A stretch of DNA of 64,000 nt from Leeuwenhoekiella polynyae (GTDB lineage: Bacteria > Bacteroidota > Bacteroidia > Flavobacteriales > Flavobacteriaceae). A program made the position numbers and the translations under genes. Of this stretch, positions 12,264 to 17,903 are shown piece after piece (the stretch's first letter is position 1; every line of letters begins with the position of its first letter). The notes under the pieces are model-generated. The model saw only the letters and a program-made list of their open reading frames with translations, did not search any database and was not told the DNA's origin. The stretch spans positions 248,001 to 312,000 of the forward strand of contig NZ_QOVK01000003.1 of the NCBI RefSeq assembly GCF_004104075.1, read 5' to 3'.

Positions 12264-13736
12264 TTGTTATTAAGTGTTCTTATTTTCACACAATGTGAAA
12301 ATAATGATGAAATTCAGGGTTTTTCTAATTATGAAAATGTTACTGATGAACTTAATACAGAATTCAATTTAGAGAATTTCAATAATGATTATATCAAAAA
12401 AAATTTAGAAGTTAATTGGTCCGAGTCGATTATCCTTAAAGAAGACAGTATAAATATAAACTACCTTTATCAGACAAATATATTTTCTAATTTACATGCT
12501 CCAAAAACTGATTTCAGAATTTTTTACACATATAACATTCTAGAAATTAAAGATAAGAAAGACTTAACTTCTACTTTTAAAATTGTAAAGCTTTTGACAG
12601 ATGGATACTCCACTACAACTAGAAAAGACCTTAATTTAAAAAAATTAAATAACTTCTCAGGTACCGTCATATCATATAATCTAAAAGGGGAAACCCTTAG
12701 TCTTAAAGGATACAAAAATGGCATACTCAAATCTGAATTAAAGGATTCTCCATATTCCAATACCCAAACTAAAAACGTGCCCCCTCTGGCCGAAGGATGT
12801 TATCTGACTCAGCGAATTGAATTATACAAAGATTATTACAGACCTCTTTTAGGAGGGACAATTGCAGGTAGACCAAGTGAATGGCAGTACACCCATACCA
12901 CTTACGAAGGGTCCAATTATCAACAATTCTGGGTAAGTGATTGTTACTCATCTGGCAATTATCCTTCTCTCCATGAACATAGAAACACTAGTTCCGGTGG
13001 CCACGGTGGCTCAAATCCTGGTAATTTAAATAATAATGCAAATTGTAGTGATGAAATAATATTTGACCCAGAAAGAACTTCTACATTCCTTAATAACGAT
13101 AAAGTTAATTGCACATATGAACGTTTATTAGATACTAATACTCTAGGAACAATACTTACAGATTTTTTTGGAGATGATGCTCAATATAACTTGACTTTTG
13201 ATATTGTTTCTGATCTACCTTGTTCTAACACAGATGCAGTTGGTTGTACTTATGGAAACTCTAACTCTCCAAACATTAATATTGATATTGATTTAGAATA
13301 TATAAATAACAATAAAACAGCAACAATTTTGATAGCACAAACCTTAATTCATGAGGCAATACATGCAAATCTCTATGCAGCTGTTAAAAAGTACAATAAC
13401 GGCCAAGAACCTTTAGACTCTAGTTTTGAGGCTCTATATGAAAGTTACCGTACTATGAATAATTGGCAACACGAATATATGGCAGACCATTATACGTCAA
13501 TTATAGCTCAAGCTTTACGTGAGGTTCATGGTTCTTTAAATGACCAACAATTATTTGACTGGTATAATGATAACTCAGAATGGAGTTGGGATAATTTTTA
13601 TGAAACCTTATCTTATATTGGATTGCAGAACACAATTAATGGATCAATATATTATGCAGCTAATGAGTCAGAAATCAGCTTTTATCAAAATGGAGCCGAA
13701 ACATTTTCAACTAAAAGCCCTAATTGTGATGAATAA
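12264..13736 (+). CDS. Putative secreted lipoprotein with HEXXH metalloprotease-like motif
   Basis: This protein of about 490 residues has a lipoprotein-type signal (LLSVLIFTQC) and, near residues 370-375, HEAIH (HEXXH), followed by EYMADHY about 50 residues later, a plausible third zinc ligand as in SprT/gluzincin-like proteins. The middle contains a Gly/Asn linker (SSGGHGGSNPGN). It is probably an exported zinc-dependent hydrolase; the substrate is unknown. Start: the first accepted codon in frame is TTG at 12264, but the frame is open back to 12243 and the upstream codons encode KKHYLK, the expected basic n-region of the signal peptide. The upstream codon is ATA, so either ATA is used or an ATG was mutated. 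AT-rich island cargo. The next gene overlaps its end by 8 bp. Confidence 0.7.
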   Translation: MLLSVLIFTQCENNDEIQGFSNYENVTDELNTEFNLENFNNDYIKKNLEVNWSESIILKEDSININYLYQTNIFSNLHAPKTDFRIFYTYNILEIKDKKDLTSTFKIVKLLTDGYSTTTRKDLNLKKLNNFSGTVISYNLKGETLSLKGYKNGILKSELKDSPYSNTQTKNVPPLAEGCYLTQRIELYKDYYRPLLGGTIAGRPSEWQYTHTTYEGSNYQQFWVSDCYSSGNYPSLHEHRNTSSGGHGGSNPGNLNNNANCSDEIIFDPERTSTFLNNDKVNCTYERLLDTNTLGTILTDFFGDDAQYNLTFDIVSDLPCSNTDAVGCTYGNSNSPNINIDIDLEYINNNKTATILIAQTLIHEAIHANLYAAVKKYNNGQEPLDSSFEALYESYRTMNNWQHEYMADHYTSIIAQALREVHGSLNDQQLFDWYNDNSEWSWDNFYETLSYIGLQNTINGSIYYAANESEISFYQNGAETFSTKSPNCDE

Positions 13737-14226
13737 ATTCATATCAGCTTTTATAATATTTTATGCTGCCACTACTTTTGCTCAAACAAAAGATACTATT
13801 TATATAAAAATAAATAAAAAATTTGAAGAAGTAGATATTATAGATTTTACCGATAAAGTACAAGCTGGATCACCCAAGGAGAAATTAAATAAATCTGTAA
13901 CCTATAGCATTGAGCAAATGGAAAAAGATAGTTGGTCTGACACTAAGTTTAATTTTACCCACGCAAATTATTCATCAAAAGCATATGAAAATTTCGGAGG
14001 TAAAGCTCCTCTCATACTTAAAAAGCCAAAATCTTATTTATGTGACAAGAAAGAACTTGACATCAATTTTTTTAGAACCACTCCCTATCTGCAAATTTGT
14101 AAAACATTTGAGGCAGAAAATAGTCACCAGCAAGATGTTATTATTTTTATGATAGATGAAGATGAGATTAAAAATGATTCAATCATATTGCGTGAAGTGA
14201 CTTTTTCTAGACCTACTAAACAATAA
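13729..14226 (+). CDS. Small secreted protein, unknown function
   Basis: The 165-residue frame begins at the ATG at 13729, inside the last codons of the HEXXH gene. The N-terminus MNKFISAFIIFYAATTFAQ is a textbook signal peptide ending at Ala-Gln, which decides this start over longer in-frame options. The mature part is Lys- and Asp-rich, has three cysteines and no recognisable domain. The overlap means translational coupling with the upstream metalloprotease-like protein. It could be a chaperone, inhibitor or partner of that protein; nothing in the sequence chooses between these. Confidence 0.7.
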   Translation: MNKFISAFIIFYAATTFAQTKDTIYIKINKKFEEVDIIDFTDKVQAGSPKEKLNKSVTYSIEQMEKDSWSDTKFNFTHANYSSKAYENFGGKAPLILKKPKSYLCDKKELDINFFRTTPYLQICKTFEAENSHQQDVIIFMIDEDEIKNDSIILREVTFSRPTKQ

Positions 14227-14273
14227 ATTCAAAAAAACTTTTTAGAGACTACGGCAATGTGAGCCTTCTATTT

Positions 14274-14481
14274 TTAATTGGATTTTATCAAACGGTATTC
14301 TAAAAACGTAGATGAGGTTAAGTACACTTTAAGCATTCCATCAGATTCTCTATGTCCAACCTGAAGGCTTAATGACATTCCCCCGGCCAATCTAAACGAT
14401 TCCAATTCTTGAAGTTGAATAAGCGTATTATGAGCATCCCAAAGCAAAGCAGAAACTGTATTTATGTAAAGTTTTATACAT
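14274..14481 (-). pseudogene. N-terminal fragment of an AbiEii-type nucleotidyltransferase toxin
   Basis: The remnant starts at an ATG that overlaps the stop of the upstream antitoxin-like gene (TAATG), giving MYKTLH before a frameshift. The next frame reads NTVSALLWDAHNTLIQ and then FRLAGGMSLSLQVGHRES, the N-terminal hallmark of AbiEii/AbiGii-family toxins (GG-S/T nucleotidyltransferase motif followed by GHRxS). The frame then runs into unrelated sequence and stops before the catalytic DxD region. The toxin is therefore dead through both a frameshift and a 3' deletion. In intact systems this gene follows a short antitoxin gene, as here. Confidence 0.65.
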
Positions 14482-14819
14482 TATATTATCAGGTTATATC
14501 TTTTTATATTTTCTTCAAAAGAAGGTAAATGACTCGTTTTGATGGATTGAACAATCTTTGAAATAGTCTGTTTACCATAGAATTTGATAAGCTCCTCAAT
14601 TTCCAGCTGATTACCCCGTTCCAAAACCCGCTTAATAACAGCGCGTTTATTTCTATACCAATCAATTTTATCCAATTTGGTATCCCAAAAAAGAACCTTT
14701 CTGAAATGCTTTAAATTCGGAGTTTGCATAGGTTTTAATTCTAAAGCCTGCTGCACATCATAACTGGACTGTAATACCACTTTGGTCTTGAACTTGGATG
14801 TGAATTTTTTTCGTGTCAT
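14481..14819 (-). CDS. DUF6922-like antitoxin-type protein with an IS3 OrfA-derived start
   Basis: This is a 112-residue protein. Residues 1-17 (MTRKKFTSKFKTKVVLQ) look like the start of an IS3-family OrfA transposase. From about residue 31 (MQTPNLKHF) onward the sequence resembles the DUF6922 family as I remember it (FWDTKLDKIDWYRNKRAVI, RVLERGN, IKFYGKQTI), small proteins encoded just before AbiEii toxins. The original gene probably began at the internal Met, and an IS3 end now supplies the upstream region and first codons. Its stop overlaps the start of the ruined toxin gene. A free antitoxin without toxin would be neutral, which fits decay in place. Confidence 0.6.
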   Translation of the reverse strand: MTRKKFTSKFKTKVVLQSSYDVQQALELKPMQTPNLKHFRKVLFWDTKLDKIDWYRNKRAVIKRVLERGNQLEIEELIKFYGKQTISKIVQSIKTSHLPSFEENIKRYNLII

Positions 14820-14883
14820 AATACAGTAAATTTAAAGTTATTTTGGAACTTAACTTACTGTCATGTTTTTTGGGGGATGCTCA
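14769..14883 (-). mobile_element. IS3-family end fragment
   Basis: Minus-strand sequence from 14883 begins TGAGCATCCCCC, a plausible terminal inverted repeat, followed by a short untranslated stretch and, at 14819, an ATG opening an OrfA-like N-terminus of 17 codons. The rest of the transposon is absent. A 10-bp match to the tip (TGAGCATCCC) occurs in the opposite orientation at 14431-14440, inside the toxin remnant. Confidence 0.5.
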
Positions 14884-15205
14884 TTTATTGTTTTTATGTT
14901 TTTCGACTTTTTTAAATATTCACGATAATCATATTTATGAACCCTTCAATAATGCTGCATTCGGAAAATGAAATATTAAGTCAGCAGAATCAAGCGAACG
15001 TAATCCCTTTTTCTGGGATCGGGTTCAAGACTTTTGAATGAACCGCTTTTTCCGTAATGGAGCCTTTCGCGGAATTCAGGGGAATGGGGTGAATGAGACC
15101 ACTTAAAATAAATATAACTAATTGATTTTCTAAACATAAGAATCCTTAATTTTAAGATTAAGACTAAGTTTATTTAAAATTTTTATCAATCCTTAAAAAT
15201 AAAAG
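14820..15205. other. Stretch between antitoxin remnant and DUF1508 gene
   Basis: This 386-bp gap contains the IS3 end (to 14883) and the second copy of the diverged repeat (14998-15078). From about 15090 to 15205 it is AT-rich and should carry the promoter of the DUF1508 gene, but no convincing TAnnTTTG box is visible. Confidence 0.5.
14998..15078 (+). repeat. Diverged repeat, copy B (inside the island)
   Basis: This is the partner of 11832-11920. It begins ACGTAATCCCTTTTT and shares ordered blocks with copy A. In one frame it encodes SERNPFFWDRVQDF before a stop, and in the next frame AFSVMEPFAEFRGMG, which suggests it was once coding or an element terminus. Copy A does not preserve these frames. 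Confidence 0.4.
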
Positions 15206-15535
15206 ATGGGAAAATTTGAAATTAAAAAAAGATCAAATGATGAATTTCAATTCAATTTGAAAGCTACAAATGGTCAAGTAATTTTAACTAGTGAAGGGTA
15301 TTCTTCCAAATCTGGATGCTTAAATGGTGTTGATTCTGTAAAAACTAATGCGCCTTATGATAGCAGATACGAAAGGAAAATATCTGCTAATGGAAAGCAC
15401 TTCTTTAATTTAAAATCTACTAATGGTCAAGTAATTGGGACTAGTGAGATGTACGAGAATAATTCAGGTAGAGAAAATGGCATTGAATCTGTAAAGAGTA
15501 ATGCTCCAAATGCTTCGATTGAAGATCAAACTTAA
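15206..15535 (+). CDS. DUF1508 (YegP-like) protein with two tandem repeats
   Basis: This 109-residue protein consists of two copies of a unit of about 50 residues. Each copy holds F-[QF]-FNLK-[AS]-TNGQVI-[LG]-TSE-x-Y followed by NG-[VI]-[DE]-SVK-[TS]-NAP, which is the DUF1508/YegP fold (units at about 10-50 and 61-101). Proteins of this family are small and cytosolic, often encoded on mobile DNA or next to stress genes; their function is not established. It has no signal peptide. A strong hairpin follows 6 bp after the stop. It is a single-gene unit and the only undamaged housekeeping-like cargo of the island. Confidence 0.85.
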   Translation: MGKFEIKKRSNDEFQFNLKATNGQVILTSEGYSSKSGCLNGVDSVKTNAPYDSRYERKISANGKHFFNLKSTNGQVIGTSEMYENNSGRENGIESVKSNAPNASIEDQT

Positions 15536-15541
15536 ATGATT

Positions 15542-15567
15542 AGCCCAACTTCAAATGAAGTTGGGCT
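15542..15567 (+). terminator. Terminator of the DUF1508 gene
   Basis: AGCCCAACTTC (15542-15552) pairs perfectly with GAAGTTGGGCT (15557-15567) across a 4-nt loop, 6 bp after the stop codon. The U-tract is weak (CTAATATATAT). Confidence 0.7.
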
Positions 15568-15656
15568 CTAATATATATCAACCTTGAACTTATGCCTTTT
15601 TTTTCAATTAAACAAAGATCATTTAAATATGATCGATAGCACTAAATTGAGAATCA

Positions 15657-16926
15657 TCACCTAATAATCTTCCAATTATTATTTCCCTTCTTAAGATTTT
15701 CCTTTTTTGAATTCAAAACCTCCTGTAATTTACTCATATCTTCCTCAACCTTTTTATCCAATACACGCGCATAAATCTGCGTGGTTGCAATTTTTGTATG
15801 TCCCAGAAGTTTAGATACCGTCTCTATAGGCATCCCATTACTTAGCGTAACCGTAGTGGCAAAGGTATGACGTGCCATATGAAAGGTCAGGTTCTTGGTA
15901 AGTCCACAGGCTTCAGCAATTTCTTTTAGATACAGATTAGCACGCTCATTGGTTATAGGTGGAAATAAAGTACCTGAAACTTCAGTCAACGGATGATCTT
16001 CATACTTTTTAATAAGATCTAAAGCAGGAGGCATTAAAGGTACCTTTACACGGGTGTTTGTTTTTTGGCGGTTGGTTACTATCCACTTTTTAGAATCGTC
16101 ACCCTGCCAAATATTCTTAGACGTTAAGTTTATAAGGTCGGTATAACTAATTCCGGTATAGCAACTAAACAGGAAGAGATCCCGAACGCGTTCTAGACGC
16201 TCAATGGCAAATTCGTAGTTCGCCACATTGGCTAATTCATTCTCCGAAAGAAATTCCCGGTCTGTTTTTTCGAAGGTTGTTTTCCAGCGTCTAAATGGAT
16301 CCTTATCCAGCCACTCTAAATGATAAGCGAGTCGTATCATTTTGCGCAGCCGTTGAATGTGTTTCATCACCGTATTATGGCTCATCGCTCTGGGATGTCC
16401 TTCCCGGGTAGTACTGAAATAAAAAGCTCTCAAAATCGCATATAAACTTATAATTCAATCGGGAAAGATAAATATCCTTAAGCTTGATTGTTTTAAGGAA
16501 TTTCAGAACGTAGCCCTCCGTAATTTGAAAATTTTGAATGGTGCCTTTGGCAAGTGTCCCATTAATTTTTTGGCTGTGATACTTCATTAAATGAATAAGC
16601 GTTTTGGTGCTTTTTTCATCACCCATAAAATAATCTTTGACCATCTAAGCCGTCAGCTGTTTATCTGCTGCTTTCAGCTCCATATAACTCTGATATAATT
16701 GGGATTTGGCCAGATCAAAATATTGATTCAATTGCTTAGCCATTAATGAATTCCCAAGAACCCGTTTAGTTTCGGTATCCCAAAGTTCCCGGGGTACTTT
16801 TCGCTTCAGACATATACTGAGTCGTTTTTGATCCATTGTGATTCGCGCGTAGATAAGCGTTTCATCATCTTTTGTTTTACGGGTATCAGCCCAAAACTGA
16901 ATAGAGAATGTTTTTGTGGTTCGCAT
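15657..16926 (-). pseudogene. Broken tyrosine recombinase (Bacteroidota integrase type)
   Basis: Three pieces in order make one integrase of about 420 residues. They are an arm-binding N-domain (16926-16645; SIQFWADTRKTKDDETLIYARI), an in-frame TAG at 16647-16645, a core-binding domain (16644 to about 16400), a frameshift between about 16433 and 16375, and the catalytic domain (to 15657). The catalytic part keeps HMARHTFATT (His and Arg), LLGHTK (His) and the nucleophile in TTQIYARV. The first Arg of the usual TGLR motif is Ser (CYTGISYTDL), as in IntDOT-type Bacteroidota integrases. Its 5' end faces tRNA-Arg, its presumed target. If the TAG and frameshift are real, excision is no longer possible unless rescued in trans. 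Confidence 0.85.
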
Positions 16927-17020
16927 AACCTTTGATTTAAATTAAACTTGATTGTTACGAAAGTCAAATCCAATCTTATCAAAATACAAGAGAATCCCCG
17001 TTTTACAGGCGATAAACAAC

Positions 17021-17061
17021 TGTTACCGTTTATGTTTTACGCTACCAGATTGCTACCATTT
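17021..17061 (+). repeat. Arm-type-like sites beside the integrase
   Basis: TGTTACCGTTT (17021-17031), CGCTACCAGAT (17040-17050) and TGCTACCATTT (17051-17061) share the core TG[TC]TACC, the last two in exact 11-bp tandem. They lie between the integrase start and the att repeat, where arm-binding sites of tyrosine recombinases are normally placed. Confidence 0.5.
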
Positions 17062-17103
17062 AAGCTGAAATCACTTCAAATTAAATGATATCCTAAAAAC
17101 TTG

Positions 17104-17136
17104 AAAACCACGTATTTAATAAAAATACGTGGTTTT
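17104..17136 (-). terminator. Hairpin between integrase and tRNA-Arg
   Basis: The arms AAAACCACGTATTT (17104-17117) and AAATACGTGGTTTT (17123-17136) pair perfectly across a 5-nt loop. On the minus strand it lies 26 nt beyond the tRNA 3' end and can end the tRNA transcript before the integrase. It belongs to the island, so it would have replaced the ancestral terminator now found at 11941-11976. Confidence 0.55.
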
Positions 17137-17160
17137 TATGTCCGTTTATTTGGACGTGCT

Positions 17161-17175
17161 GTGACCCCGGAGGGA
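17161..17175 (+). repeat. Right direct repeat (att site) overlapping tRNA-Arg 3' end
   Basis: GTGACCCCGGAGGGA is identical to 11988-12002. All but its first base is the 3' acceptor and T-arm part of the tRNA gene, so the tRNA stays intact after integration. Confidence 0.75.
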
Positions 17176-17235
17176 TTCAAACCCCCAACCCTCAGAGCCG
17201 AAATCTGATGCGCTATTCAGTTGCGCCACGGAGCC
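17162..17235 (-). tRNA. tRNA-Arg (anticodon UCG)
   Basis: The gene is 74 nt long without an encoded CCA. Acceptor GGCTCCG pairs with CGGGGTC (one G-U and one U-G) and the discriminator is A. The D stem is GCGC/GCGC with loop AACTGAATA, the anticodon stem TCAGA/TCTGA has loop TTTCGGC giving anticodon TCG, and the T stem GGGGG/CCCTC has loop TTTGAAT. The near-universal G19-C56 contact is replaced by A19 and T56, a compensated pair. The gene serves as the insertion target of the adjoining island. It lies 48 bp downstream of yqeY on the same strand. Confidence 0.93.
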
Positions 17236-17283
17236 CTTTTCAGTTTTACAACAGGACTGAAAACCTGTCTATTTTGCTTAAAA

Positions 17284-17733
17284 CTAAGCTAATTTCTTTT
17301 TAACTATTGTAGAAATGGTTTTACCATCTGCTTTACCTGCTAGTTCGCCAGAGGCCATTCCCATCACTTTCCCCATATCTTGCATTCCGCTTGCACCGGT
17401 CTTTTCGATAATGGCAACTACAACTTTTTCTATCTCTTCTTCACTGAGTTGCTCTGGTAAAAATTGCTCTATTACAGACGCCTGAGCCAACTCTTCCTCA
17501 GCCATTTCTTCACGACCTTGTTCTTGATAAATTACAGCGCTATCTTTGCGTTGCTTTACCAATTTCTGAAGCAATTTTATCTCATCATCTTCAGACAACT
17601 CTGCTGCAGCTCCACTTTCGGTTTGAGCAGTCAAAATAGCAGATTTTACTGCTCGTAAAGATGCTAAGGCATTTTGATCTTTTGCCTTCATTGCAGCTTT
17701 CATAGCCGTCATAACCTCTGTCTGTAAACTCAT
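17284..17733 (-). CDS. GatB/YqeY domain protein
   Basis: This 149-residue cytosolic protein is made of the YqeY domain alone, which is homologous to the C-terminal tail of the amidotransferase subunit GatB. The N-terminal helical half (LRAVKSAILTAQTE) and the C-terminal half ending GKADGKTISTIVKKKL, with the conserved VMGMASGELAGKADGK block, are complete. The family is linked to tRNA-dependent amidation but its function alone is not settled. It follows ftsZ on the same strand with a strong terminator in between, so it is probably separately transcribed. Confidence 0.92.
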   Translation of the reverse strand: MSLQTEVMTAMKAAMKAKDQNALASLRAVKSAILTAQTESGAAAELSEDDEIKLLQKLVKQRKDSAVIYQEQGREEMAEEELAQASVIEQFLPEQLSEEEIEKVVVAIIEKTGASGMQDMGKVMGMASGELAGKADGKTISTIVKKKLA

Positions 17734-17842
17734 GACCTTATTGATTTTTTCGGAGAGCGAATATAGCCAAAATAAGCTTTTAACGCCACATATTTAATCA
17801 AAATAAAAGCTCAGAATTTTTTATAACAAATCTAAATCTATC

Positions 17843-17880
17843 CAAAAAAAAAGAAAGGCCGATAGTTCTCACCACCGGCC
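17843..17880 (-). terminator. Terminator after ftsZ, end of the dcw cluster
   Basis: On the minus strand a 9-bp stem (17880-17872 with 17865-17857, two G-U pairs, 6-nt loop) is followed by TTTC and nine T. It lies 23 bp after the ftsZ stop codon and is a strong intrinsic terminator. Confidence 0.8.
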
Positions 17881-17903
17881 TATCTACGTCTGATTTTTAC
17901 TAA

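Larger units (their letters stand above)
11988..17175. mobile_element. Decayed genomic island integrated at tRNA-Arg(UCG)
   Basis: A 5.2-kb segment is bounded by 15-bp direct repeats of the tRNA 3' end, with a tyrosine recombinase whose 5' end faces the tRNA at the right boundary, the standard layout of an integrative element. TGCTACC arm-like motifs occur near both ends. Cargo: a two-gene secreted-protein operon (markedly AT- and Asn-rich, unlike the flanks), remnants of an AbiEii-type toxin-antitoxin pair, an IS3 fragment and a DUF1508 gene. The integrase has a nonsense codon and a frameshift, so the island is probably stuck. No replication or conjugation genes are visible; it may be the deletion product of a larger element. 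Confidence 0.75.

Noticed and set aside
13540-13728. Longer version of the small secreted protein starting 63 codons upstream
   Set aside because: It would overlap the HEXXH gene by about 200 bp and bury the perfect signal peptide inside the protein; the ATG at 13729 is far better.
14431-14440. Second inverted repeat of an IS3 element defining a 450-bp complete element
   Set aside because: Only 10 bp match, the site also reads naturally as AbiEii coding sequence, and no transposase body is present; kept only as a remark.
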